A DNA stretch of 64,000 bases from Corylus avellana (taxonomy: Eukaryota > Streptophyta > Magnoliopsida > Fagales > Betulaceae): positions 8,233,410 to 8,297,409 of the forward strand of contig NC_081549.1 of assembly GCF_901000735.1 (NCBI RefSeq). Reading direction: 5' to 3'. This document shows, one piece after another, positions 21,975-32,429 of the stretch. Positions within the stretch are counted from its first letter, which is position 1; the number at the start of each line of letters is the position of its first letter. The notes beneath the pieces are model-generated. The model ran no database searches. It had not been told where the DNA came from and saw only the letters and a list, made by a program, of their open reading frames with translations. Position numbers and translations under genes: made by a program.

Positions 21975-22117
21975 TATGCTTTATCTGTTCCGTATTCCTG
22001 TTTTATTACCACTCTCCACTTCACATCTTCCTATGTGTCTTAAAGATGCTTTATCTCATGATGGATGGAGAAAGGCTATGGACGACGAAATGATTGCCTT
22101 ACATTGTAATGAGACAT

Positions 22118-22368
22118 GGGCTCCACTTGACATCTTCCTATGACTGCCATACACTGTCTTCGAGCTTAAAAATTTGGAATGCTCCATTAATTTTGATGCT
22201 AGAGGCAGTGGCAATAGTCGGGGTAAATGCAGGACTGTTTTGTGGGTCTAGGGCTTCTTTGAGCTTTTTTTAATTTTTCTTTTTTTAGCGTTCTCTTATT
22301 TACTTCCTGTCTACTAGGGTTGCACACCTTCTCACTTTTGATATGCAACATTACTTATAAAAAAAAAA
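22118..22368 (+). mobile_element. Truncated L1 3' end inserted in Copia A
   Basis: A 251-bp insertion flanked by the perfect 17-bp duplications ACATTGTAATGAGACAT (22101-22117 and 22369-22385). It ends TTACTTATAAAAAAAAAA and carries an L1-like 3' UTR. Removing it restores the Copia reading NETW/DLVPLPYDKKLVGC apart from point changes. Confidence 0.88.
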
Positions 22369-23778
22369 ACATTGTAATGAGACATAAGATCTTGTCCCTT
22401 TACCTTATGATAAGAAGCTTGTGGGTTGTCGTTGGGTTATACTATTAGATATTGATTATATGGTACCATTGGTCGTTTGAAAGCCTGTCTTGTTGCCAAG
22501 GGCTACACACAAACTTATGGAGTGTATTATGCTGAAATATACTCTCGAGTTGCTAAAATTGCTTCAGTGTGGGTACTTATTTCTCTAGCTGTCTCATTTC
22601 ATTGGCCTTTATATCAGCTTGATGTGACGATTGCCTTTCTACATGGCGATCTTTTTGAAGAAGTGTACATGGGGCAACCCTTGGTTTTGTTGCTTAGAGG
22701 GAGCCTGACAAGGTCTGTAAGCTGAAAAGGGCCATTTATGGGTTGAAATAAGCACCTAGAGCATGATTTGGAAAGTTTTTAGGCATTACTCGAGTTTGGC
22801 ATGAGTAGATGTCACAGATCATTCAGTTTTCTATATTCATTCTGGTAGCATGTATGTTTTACTAGTAATATATGTTGATGACGTTATTGTGACCAGCAAT
22901 GATGAGGAATTAAGAATGTGAAGTATTTTTTGAGTACTAAGTTTCACATTAGAGACATAGGTACGCTTAAATATTTTCTAGGCATTGAGGTGGCTCGGTC
23001 AGCTGACAATATAAGTCTTTTTCAAAGAAAGTATACATTGGATCTTCTAAAGGATTCGACGTTACTGGGGTCCAAGCCTACTAGTACTCCAACGGATCCA
23101 AATCAGAAATTGACAAATAATCATGGGGAATTGTTAGATGATCCAGGCAGTTATAGAAGACTAGGACTAAAGTTGAATTACCTTACTATTACTCAGCCTG
23201 ACATCTTTTTTTGCAGTATGTGTAGTAAGTCGATTTCTTAAGAAACCGCGAATGCCCAATTGGGTCGCCGTGCTACAGATTCTTGAGTATTTGAAAGGAT
23301 CACCAGGAAGAGGGACTTTTATAGTAGGATCATGGTCATTTGTGTATTGAAGGTTATACATATGCAGATTGGGTTGGTTCACCATTAGACAGAAGATCTA
23401 CCACGGGCTATTGCACATTCCTTGGAGGAAATTTGGTGACTTGGAATGGCAAAAGACAAGCCACTGTTGCGAGATGTAGTGCTGAAGCAGAATATCAAGC
23501 TATGTCCTATACATCTTGTGAACTTATATGGTTCAGAAATTTTCTTATGGAAAAGTGTTTTTAAATTGGAAACACCCCTGAAACTATTTTGTGATAATCA
23601 AGCAGCCATCCATATAGTCACAAATCCAGGTTTCCATGAACATTCAAAGCATATCGAAGTAGATTGACACTTTGTTCATGATAAATTGACTAATAAAGAG
23701 AAAGTCCTTCCGTATGTGAAAACAAAAGATCAATTGGCAATTTTTTTCTTCAAAGCTCTAGGTCCTTGACAAGTTACA

Positions 23779-23872
23779 TTTATTTGTTCCAAGTTGGGAT
23801 TATATGACATATGTTCTCCAACTTATTTATTTGTTCCAAGTTGGGATTATATGACATATGTTCTCCAACTTG
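23779..23872. repeat. 47-bp tandem duplication upstream of the Copia A polypurine tract
   Basis: Two head-to-tail copies (23779-23825 and 23826-23872) containing CCAAGTTGGGATTATATGAC and ATGTTCTCCAACTT. Confidence 0.85.
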
Positions 23873-23880
23873 AGGGGGAG

Positions 23881-24050
23881 TGTTAGATTAGGATAAAGAA
23901 CGCGCTATCTATTGCCTTAGATAGGGTTAAGTTTGTGTTATTAGTCGAGGAGTTTGAGCTAAATTGTGTAACTCTTCTTTATAAATAATAATATGGTGTG
24001 TGGGGTGATTATGAAAATTAACCCTGCCTCTTATTTTTCGCAACAATAAC
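23881..24050 (+). mobile_element. Copia A 3' LTR (right end approximate)
   Basis: It begins TGTTAGATTAGG directly after the polypurine tract and contains TCTTTATAAATAATAATATGG. No 5' LTR remains for comparison, so the right boundary is a guess. Confidence 0.5.
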
Positions 24051-24772
24051 CACACTCGATTTCCCTTCCTCACTATCGTCTCTCATATTGTTTCTCTTCC
24101 CTTTCTTCCACTTTTCATGCTTCCTTTGTACATTCACAGCTTTGAAGTCCCCTTCATCTAATGCCAAATATTATGTTTGCTAAACCCTAAACCGATAATT
24201 GGATTCTATTAGCAACATTATAATTTCCCTTCTCTCGCTGTATCCCTCCCTCCCTCTCTCTACCTCTCTCTCTATCTCTCTCCACATTTTAAACGTTTTA
24301 AAATTCCATTAGTTGTCTTCGTTTGAGTTACATTTTAGTCTTCATCATTCCTCCATGTATTGCAAGGTTGTTTAACTGTTTATAACTATAATGTGATAAA
24401 TTCATGACGTGTTCTGTATATCTAAACAGAAGGTTCTTGTTCATTAGCCCCTCTTTTTGTAATTTTTACGTATATGGAGATGAAACTCCATTTTTCTCTG
24501 CAAACTAATATCAATTTAGAAACTGTTATAAGATCAAAGCCTTTGCATGTAGTGTTATTTTTCATATGATTTTCACACATTGTCTCAGTTATTAGTATAT
24601 GTCTCAATATTAGCTGGTACATATATCCACCTATATATGTATGTATATTGCTTTCCTGTGGACGATTTTTGTGTGTTACCTGAATAATTTAGATATGGCT
24701 AATAGGGGTTCTGCGTCTACCTCATCACTCCTTATATTCTAGGCTTTTAATTGATTTTTTTGTTGTCCTCAG

Positions 24773-24937
24773 GGTGAAGACATGGCCAACATTGAGCCGA
24801 TTGCTGGAACTATAAATGATATTTGTACATTTAGTGGCAGTGGGTTGATGTTACTGGCTTTGGAATGCAGCCAAATACCATCTTATTTCTTACCTGCTCT
24901 GGGACCTGCCCCGAAGTGGTGTTCTTACCTGGAGTGT
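24773..24937 (+). CDS. NOL10: NOL10-like exon 2 of the window
   Basis: It encodes GEDMANIEPIAGTINDIC through GPAPKWCSYLEC. The 3' border is uncertain. The family normally has a few more residues after SYLE before EELEE. Here the only in-frame donor is TGT|GTTTTT, a poor match to consensus, and the two GT dinucleotides just upstream would put the next exon out of frame. A small deletion at this exon end is likely. Confidence 0.7.
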
Positions 24938-25036
24938 GTTTTTCATATGTTATTTGATTCATTCGCTGCTTTAGGTCAATCTCATTTGAGATCTTCTTGA
25001 GTTACATAGCTGATGTTCTCTGAGTTAATCTTACAG

Positions 25037-25196
25037 GAAGAGCTAGAGGAGGGTGCACAAACAACAATATATGACAACTTCAAATTCTTGACAAGAGAAG
25101 ACCTTGAGAGGTTGAATCTGACTAATCTAATTGGCACCAATCTCTTACAAGCCTACATGCATGGGTTTTTTTGTTGATTATCGGCTATATAAAAAG
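25037..25196 (+). CDS. NOL10: NOL10-like exon 3 of the window, frameshifted
   Basis: It begins after TTACAG and encodes EELEEGAQTTIYDNFKFL and then a block with NLIGTNLLQAYMHGF. The run of seven T at 25166-25172 moves the reading into another frame, where FVDYRLYKK continues up to the donor GTAAGG. With six T the exon would be 159 bp and in phase, so this is a single-base insertion in a homopolymer: a real mutation or a base-calling error. Confidence 0.8.
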
Positions 25197-26173
25197 GTAA
25201 GGCTGTCTTCATTTCTATTCCTTATTTTTCACAAAAGATATAGTGTGCTGTTTTTAGAAATATTGATATTTGTTGAAGATGTTTTGTTTTCCATTCATTG
25301 GGTATCTTGTATGTTTTTTTATTAGAAACATTTGTAAGAAAATAGTTTTGAGTGTGTCAAGCTAGTAAAGGGACATATATGTTATGCATAAAACCAGGTC
25401 AAAGTTGTTAGACTTGTTTCAGGAAATGATTGTGTTGTTGTGGTTTCTTATATGGAGTATAAGTTGTTTGTTGGAGATGTCTTCTTGAGTCAGTTTAAGG
25501 CTTTGCTGATTTAACTTTAGGGTTGAATGATCATTAAGTAATTTAAAATTGTTTGTCAAGACTAGTGAAGAAAATGTAATGAGGCTTTAGATATCTCACT
25601 CAAGATGTTGCATCTCAAAACAATTTACTTCTTTACTTTCTCTCTCTATTTTCACCTCATGATCTAACTCTTTTGTTGTTTGTCTAATTGCTTTATTAAC
25701 TTGATAATATGCATATCTTATTTTGTGAACGATAAAGTTTTCCTCCAAACTGGGTTAAAGGAAATTCCTTCAGCCCAATCTATTAAATTGACATGTATTT
25801 GAAATGTAATTTTTCAATTCATGTACAATGTAGCCTTGACATGTGGTTTGTAAATTCTCTCTCTTTCTCTTTCTCTCCTGTCGGTATTTGGTGGTGCATG
25901 TCAACGCTTCTATGTTTTTATGGGGTGTCGGCGTTGTTGTAGTCCACAATGTTTGATTGTTTGTGATGGTTTCTTGAGTTGGTTTTATGTAGAGGCTAAA
26001 GCTTTTGAGCTTTCGGTAGGAATAGACGGGTCTGTTTTATGCTTGGTTGAAAATAGTCACGGGGTATCCTGAGTGTGTTTCTGGGTCAAGTGAGTGCTGC
26101 TTGGTTGTCGGTCACAATGGAGTTGGTTCAAGGAAAAGAGTCAAGGTATATAATCCATTTTTAGCTAAGAGAT

Positions 26174-26617
26174 TGATGCAGCATAAGATTGTGGAGAATA
26201 AGAAAAACAACAAGTAGAAGGGATAAATATTTATAAGATTGTGAGACTATCATAAGAATCAAAGAAATCTTCTTAAATAATAGAGACTATCTATGCTTTA
26301 AGGAAAAACAACAAGAAGAAACTCAACTATAAGTATTCTTATTTAACAAAACTCAATAATAATCATAAACTGAATTGTTAAAGGTTATAAGCATATATTT
26401 ATAGCTCAAGACTCTTAGTCCTAAGATAATAATGAAATAAAGTTAATTTAGAAATCTAAGAAAGTCAACTAAACCAAATAAAATACTAACAAAGAAATCT
26501 AATTCAAATAAAGACTGAAAGAAAAGATAGAATAAACAACTAACAAAGAAACATAATAAAAGACTAAAAGATAAGATAAGATAAGATAAGATAAGCCTTG
26601 AATTCCAATCTACATCA
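26174..26617. mobile_element. 444-bp insertion with 7-bp direct repeats (solo LTR or small DNA element)
   Basis: It starts TGATGCAG, ends CTACATCA, and is flanked by perfect AAGAGAT copies (26167-26173 and 26618-26624). It is AT-rich with a (GATAA)n tract at 26574-26597. The minus strand has a TATA-like GCTATAAATATATGC. It interrupts the L1 ORF1. The TG..CA ends suit an LTR, but seven flanking bases match, more than the usual five, so the class is open. Confidence 0.6.
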
Positions 26618-28277
26618 AAGAGATCTGACCGATATTTGGTGGTGGCAGAGTATGGGGGTGGTGGTTGGAGTGGTTTTATTGTAATACTGGAGGGGCAAGG
26701 GAGGGGTTGGAGAGATTGTGCCCGTGAGCTAAGAAAGGTGGTGGCTTTCATCGACCTATAGTGAGAGGAACTGAGTGTCGTTTCAATAGCAGTGCAGTGT
26801 TTTTTCGTTGAACGATGTGGGTGGCTTCTCGGTGTTAATGGGGATGACGCTGGAGAGTGGCACCGGTAGGTCTTATGAGGAGGTGTTGGGTAGGGCGGGG
26901 CAGTCGTAAGGGTGCCCATCAGCGCCGATGGTGACAGTGGAGCGAGCATTGACAGAGCTTGTTGTGAGGAGTAAGTTTGGGTTGATATGGGTTCCTTGAG
27001 GGCATAGTATGACGGGCAATTCATTCTGCTGGAAGGGCTAAGCAAGGACCGTTGTGTCCATATATACCTATGGCCTAGAAGGTCTTTGTGCGTGGAAGGA
27101 GTGCAACCATTCCCCCCTTTTGCGCTACAAATGGAGGTGTGGCAGTACGAGGTAGTGACGAGGTGGAAGCTTGTGGGGCCTTACAAAATTTGAGAAGTCA
27201 GCTGGAGAATATGAAAGGGGAAGCGGACAGGGTTCTTGCCATAGTGCATGAGGGCCTGACTTTTATTAGGCCGGAAAGGGTTAGTAGATTGGATCATGCC
27301 GATCTTATAAAAAAGAAGCCTATGCATTCAAAGAGGGCCCAACCAAAGCCCAATTCTGCAGGATAAAGCACATCTCGTGGGCCGTGGCTAAAAGGAAGAA
27401 AAAACCTTCTTCCCAGCAAGTAAAATGAGTGTTTCATCTCAAGCCCACTTTTAAGTGCGTATAAAAGACACGGGCTTGGGAGGAATCTGGAAAGACTAGC
27501 TGTGGAAGAGGGCCAAGAGGGCATGGATGCAGGGCAACCAGATCCTAGAGCCGGGCAGTCTAGTGGTCCTTTGGTGGACTCGCTGGTAGCACTCGATGAC
27601 TCAGATGTCGATGTTGGAGGTGCACATAATCTTTTGGGATGCAACTGCTATGTTTATCCTCGCTGGATGTCTGTCATCCACGGTGCAGCTTTCGGATGCC
27701 CAATCATTGCACTTTTCTCTTCCCTTTCTTTCGGAATTTGTCGGTGATGAGGCTGCGATGGTCCCCATCAACTCTGGGTACTCCGATTTGGTTGTTGGCT
27801 ATAATGTTTCCGGAGGATTGCCTTGTCTGACTCGACAAGTGGGTTCTAACGTAGATGATGTGGTGGAGTGTGTTCGCTTGAAAAATGAGGATCTGAGGGC
27901 CAAATTTGTTCCTATAACGTAAGAGAAGATCCTTACATCCAGCCGGGGCTTGTTAGGGGTTGTCAGAGTTTCTCACTGCTCTGTACAGGCTGCCCTCTTG
28001 TTAAAGTAACTAACCCCTTCTTGCCTGGATATGGAAATGTTCTCTAGGAAGGAGGCCACTCTTCTAACCCCTTGCCCTTCGTTTGTGCATGAGAATAGTA
28101 ATGGGGTATAATCTTCAACTTAGGTTTTGCTGAAAGTACAGGAAATCCTTCATCATGTGGGGTTATCGTGTGAGGGTTTTGAACAGGAGTTCATGGCCTT
28201 GCTTATGGCTGTTGAAGCGAGCTACTCTCAGAAAGAGTTGGCCTCTAGTTCCAAGTTAGTTAACAAAGGTAGTAGAG

Positions 28278-28707
28278 GAGTTCTGCTATCAGGCTGCCAA
28301 GAGTTAGACAAGTGTCTGCCAAAGTCTGATGTGACTTTATTAAAAAAAAAAAAAAAAAATTGTAGAAAAATCTCTCTTCTTAGTCCTGCTAGATTTTGTT
28401 TTTTGTCTTTTTTTTTTGTTAAATTTTTATAAGTTAATATTTAATTTCTAATGCTTCAAAATTTATTTTTTGATTTAAAACTAAAACCTATGGGTGGAAG
28501 GTTAACCTTTTAGGGACGATATCAATTAAAGGGAATTTTATCATCATAAATTTAGTGCTAATACTTTAAATTTGAATTTTCTTTTAATATCTCTCTTCTC
28601 CAATTAAAAAAAAAAAAAAAAAAAAGAAGAAGAAAAGAAAAGAAAAGAAAAGAAAAGAAAAGGTTGTCCGACACTTGACTGCCTCATGGCAGCCGAAAAT
28701 CTCAACT
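28278..28707. mobile_element. MITE (Mutator-like) in the L1 relic
   Basis: Imperfect terminal inverted repeats: GAGTTCTGCTATCAGGCTGCC at the left, and the reverse complement of the right end reads AGTTGAGATTTTCGGCTGCC. Both continue to AAGTGTC. Perfect 10-bp duplications GGTAGTAGAG flank it (28268-28277 and 28708-28717). Related copies are at 47141-47599 and 59896-60354. Confidence 0.85.
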
Positions 28708-30077
28708 GGTAGTAGAGAATTAAAAAGGTTATCATTTTCCATCACTCATGATTCGAAAGACGGTATTTCTAGCTGAGGTGGATTTATTCCACAAAAAGGC
28801 TATGCTTGGTTATTTATTAAGACAGTTGATTACTTGAAATGTGACTCGGTCGAATGAGAGGGTGACAAGCCTCATAGAGTTAGAAACTTGCTTAGACAGT
28901 GGAAGACTAATGTTATTTGTTTGCCAGAATTTAAATTGGCATTCATGTCTAGCAGTGTTGTGTTGTGTGTAGTTTGTAGGGGTGTCAGCACGTGGATTGG
29001 TGTTATTCTGCTTTAAGAGGGGCATCCAGTGGAATCTTTGCTTATTTGGGATAGGAGGGTAGTGGAGAAAATCAAAGAATGTGTGGGGGAGTTTATTGTT
29101 GCCTGCTTTTTTTGTAGTGTTGAAGATGGATTCTCTTGGACTTTTGTGGGTGCCTATGAGCCTAACTCCGATTGTGTTAGAAGGTATTTATGGGAGGACA
29201 TGGCTGGCTTGCTTAGTTGGTGGAACTTTTCATGGTGCATTGGGGGTAATTTCAATGTCACTCGTTTTCCTAGTGAAAGATTGAGAGGAACTCTTTCTTC
29301 CTTGCTATGGTGGAGTTCTCAGAATTTATTTTTTATTAGGGTCTTATGGATATCCCCCTGGTAGGTGGGACTTTTATGTGGTCAAATAACTGGGGGATAC
29401 CCCTCGTCTAGAATTGATAGATTTCTTGTCTCACTAGAGTGGGAAGCCGAATATCATGATTTGTCTTAAAAGAGGTTGCCTAGACTCTTCTGATATCACT
29501 TCCCCATTCTTCTTGACTGTGGAGGCATTTAAGGTGGTAAACGATATTTTAAGTTTGAGAATACATGGTTAAAGTCTAAAGGCTTTGTGGACAGGGTGAA
29601 ATAGTGGTGGACTTATTATCATTTTTAAGGCTCCCTGAGCTTCATCTTGGCTCGCAAACATAAGGCCCTGAAAGCTGACTTGGATGAATTACGAGTTCTT
29701 GATGGTTTGGAGGAAGAGAGAACTTATCATGTTTTATATAAACTTTCAATGATTTTTCAAATTAATTTTAATATTAAATATTGATTTGAATTTCTCTGTG
29801 TTCTAGAACTCTTACATGATGTTCGATTTACATCGCGATGGTAAACAGAAAAGGTTCCCATGCCAATGAGCTTTAACTCTAATGGTACTTCCTCCTTCCT
29901 AAGAACGGAGTAAAGGTTGTGGGTTAAAGACTCGGTTGTATATGCAACTAACTGATTATGAAAAAGAAAAGAAAAGAAAAGGTTCTCATGCTCAATATAG
30001 TTAATGTAGTTGGTTGATTGTGACTTTCTGGATAATCTACCTGGAATTTGCTGTTTTATTGTTTTGTACTTCTGGAG

Positions 30078-30170
30078 GCAAAAGCATTGGTGGAACCATT
30101 TGCATATGATGCTTACATAGAAGAGCGGAAGAGAGAGAAATTGGAAAATGAACGTGCATCTCGTATTACG
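30078..30170 (+). CDS. NOL10: NOL10-like exon 4 of the window
   Basis: This 93-bp, phase-0 exon encodes AKALVEPFAYDAYIEERK and a charged stretch ending in ASRIT. The acceptor is TCTGGAG and the donor GTCAGT. The acceptor lacks a good polypyrimidine tract next to the AG, but the protein match leaves little doubt. Confidence 0.8.
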
Positions 30171-31189
30171 GTCAGTTATTTTCATCTAATATTTGAGTAT
30201 TTTCATTAAATATAGCTGCTCATACTTTGCATATTATCACCAATTTAATATGTAGGCCATATTACGGTAATATTGCATGGTTATACAATTGTTTCTCAAA
30301 TGAATGCATTCATGAATCTATCATGGTGGTTTGTGTACACCACTATGTTATTGGTATACATTGAAGGTTTAGTTCTAAGGAAGATTAAGTATCTGTGCTT
30401 TTCTCCCTTGTCCACTTCATAAAATTTCTTTCTTTTAGTGTCTGCTGACCATAAATATGATCTTGCTTCAGCTTAAGACACAATGAATTTGGTTGGTTTC
30501 TTCTTTATTCTTTTCTTTCCAACTATTGACTGTTTAAGATAAATTTGCAATGATATCTTGTGGCCTTAAATTGACACAGTAGATTATTTTCTTCAATGGC
30601 ACATGGAGTTCTTTGGTTGCTTAAATACTAAGAAACATTGTCATTGCAATTGCTGATGGCATTTGCCTACTTGTAGGCATATGAAAGAGTTGACAACCTC
30701 AAAAAATGATCTCTATTTTTTTCCCCTCAATAACACTATTTATGATCACAGTAATGATATAGCATTTGCAATCCTAGATTGTCTTCAGTGTTCCATTTGA
30801 TTTCCAGAGTAACATAGTGGGTAAAATGAGAACTTGGCATTTTGTGGCAGTCTTGGATGAAATGGCGGTTTTGAAATTGCAAATTTTATTTGTGTTGCTG
30901 GTGCCTGCTGACAAACAGAGCACTATTGCTCAAAGATTATTGATAGTGATTTTAATTTATTAAATATCTCTAAACCTAAAGATATGTTTGAGATCTAGTA
31001 GAGGTGGACAATTGGGAGTAGAGGTGAAATGGGATGGGCTTAGGGTCATGTTGGGAACATCTTTAATGAGTTTTTTATGGACATCAAGTTTATCATGCAC
31101 TCTCAAATTGTGTAGGAGTTAGATTGAAGGACTGATTAATAAATTCTGATTTCTTATGCCTTTCATTTCTGTTCCTTATGTTTCTGCAG

Positions 31190-31372
31190 ATTAGGAGGAA
31201 ACTACCCAAGGTTAACCGGAATCTTGCAGCTCGTATTCTTGAAAATGAGGAAGCAGAAAACGAGGAGAAAGATGCTGATGAGAATGAGACTAAAAAGAAA
31301 TCAAAGAAAAAGAAAGGACTTAGCGCTGAGATACTCAAAGATGAGCGGTTTGCAGAATTGTTTACAAATAAG
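31190..31372 (+). CDS. NOL10: NOL10-like exon 5 of the window (start of NUC153 domain)
   Basis: This 183-bp, phase-0 exon sits between TTTCTGCAG and GTATGA. It encodes IRRKLPKVNRNLAARIL, an acidic/lysine-rich linker with a KKKSKKKKG basic cluster that could act as a nuclear or nucleolar signal, and DERFAELFTNK, the first half of the NUC153 domain. Confidence 0.88.
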
Positions 31373-31594
31373 GTATGATAATGAGATCATTTTGGTAGTG
31401 CTGTTTTGTGGATGTCCTTTTCCTTTTCTTTTTAGATTTTTTTTTTTTTTTTTGTCTAACCTCTTCTATAAAAAAATGTCTCTATGGTGACCAACTTTGT
31501 ACAATGATTACCAAATGTCTCTTGAGCTTAGAAGTCGCCGTGGCATCAAGAATCTGTTAATGAAGAATATTATTAAATCATAAACCTATATATG

Positions 31595-31679
31595 AATTGT
31601 GCTCGCTTTAGTTGGGTGCTTCCTGTTGCATACTGCTTGTGTACTTGGGGCGTTTTGCGCTTTTAATAAAATTTCTCTT
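31595..31679 (+). mobile_element. 85-bp L1 tail in a NOL10 intron
   Basis: It contains GTGTACTTGGGGCGTTTTGC and CTTTTAATAAAATTTCTC, the L1 3'-end signature. It is flanked by AACCTATATATG (31583-31594) and AACCAATATATG (31680-31691), an 11/12 match. Confidence 0.65.
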
Positions 31680-31986
31680 AACCAATATATGGACACACAA
31701 AAGCCAGATTTTGGTGATTATTATGGAATGCTTTTAACGGTTTAATAAAATGTTTCAAAATGCATGCTTTCAACATCTAATCCTCATCTTCAATATTGGG
31801 TGAACCAAAAAAAAGAAGGAAGTAATTTTAGCATAGGCTGAAATTTATATGGAATTGATAAAAATAATTTTACTTGCCTCTACGGTTGTAAAGAGTTAGG
31901 GCTTCTCATGTATTATCTGTTTCTGGATGGGTTCTGAATCACTAGAATGTTCCATTTTATGTTTTTGTTTCTGATTTTGTATCCAG

Positions 31987-32198
31987 GACTTTGAAATTGA
32001 TGAGTCCTCCCGCGAGTATCTGGCTTTACATCCTATGCCTGCCAAGAAGCAACCATCGTTAGTGGAGGAACATTTTGAACCTGTTATGGAGGATGAAGAG
32101 CAGAGTTTGAGTGATTCTGATGTCACGGCAGCATCTCAGTCGTCAGATGGCGAACTTGACAATGACGAAAGAAAAACAAAGAAAGCACGAGTTCCAAG
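31987..32198 (+). CDS. NOL10: NOL10-like exon 6 of the window (end of NUC153 domain)
   Basis: It starts after ATCCAG and encodes DFEIDESSREYLALHPMP, then SLVEEHFEPVMEDEEQ and a Ser/Asp-rich acidic region with likely CK2-type sites, ending KKARVPR with a split Arg codon (AG|A). The donor is GTGAGA. The pattern matches the family through the conserved VEEHFEPVMEDE block. Confidence 0.88.
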
Positions 32199-32429
32199 GT
32201 GAGACTTTGTGGCATATTTTTGCTTTGTGTTGCCTTTCTAGGTATGGTTAGATAGATCTGTCATTTTGTTGTGTTTTATTGAATTTTCTTTTTACTCCTC
32301 CATATTGTGTATCTTGAGCGTGTGTTGAAGGGTTTAAACCAGGGTGCTTGGATCCTTTGTATCGTTATCAAAAGTGAAATCTTGGAAACTTTTTGTGCGA
32401 CTGATGATTATTTTTCTTGAAATTCTTAG

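Larger units (their letters stand above)
21975..23880 (+). pseudogene. Copia A relic, right fragment (RT and RNase H)
   Basis: It continues the left fragment (TAT GCT TTA TCT, completing SNYVSYALS). It then shows KDALSHDGWRKAMDDEM, the RT motif QLDVTIAFLHGDLFEEVYM, a VDDV catalytic block near 22873, LGIEVARSADNISLFQRKY, and RNase H ([46 protein letters not shown]). It is broken by frameshifts and stops and by a 251-bp L1 insertion at 22118-22368. A polypurine tract TTGAGGGGGAG precedes the 3' LTR. Confidence 0.85.
77..24772 (+). other. Giant 24.7-kb intron of the NOL10-like gene
   Basis: The donor GTAAGA at 77 and the acceptor TTGTCCTCAG ending at 24772 join WDPET to GEDMANIEPIAGTINDIC in phase 0, as the family expects. 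Nearly all the length is accounted for by insertions: an L1 tail, a solo LTR, Copia A, Copia B, the LTR palindrome and the Gypsy element. Stretches 77-568, 698-1538 and 24050-24750 show no gene or clear element. Confidence 0.75.
25880..29730 (+). pseudogene. L1-type LINE relic: ORF1 and endonuclease, 3' part missing
   Basis: ORF1-like pieces occur in several frames: VEAKAFELSVGIDGSVLCLV (25985-26050), YNPFLAKR, then after a 444-bp insertion YGGGGWSGFIVILEGQG and RELRKVVAF. Next come NLRSQLENMKGEADRVLA (27187-27240) and LHHVGLSCEGFEQEFM (28148-28195). The endonuclease follows from about 28750: ERVTSLIELETCLDSGR-like region, VICLPEFK, RRVVEKIKECVGEFIVAC, GAYEPNSDCVRRYLWEDMAG, WCIGGNFNVTRFPSERL, IDRFLV and FKFENTWLKSKGFVDRV. 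It is riddled with stops. Sequence is lost after about 29730, before RT. Confidence 0.8.

Noticed and set aside
26443..27045. 200-residue Pro/Ser-rich frame on the minus strand
   Set aside because: It is antisense to the L1 ORF1 region, which explains the composition.
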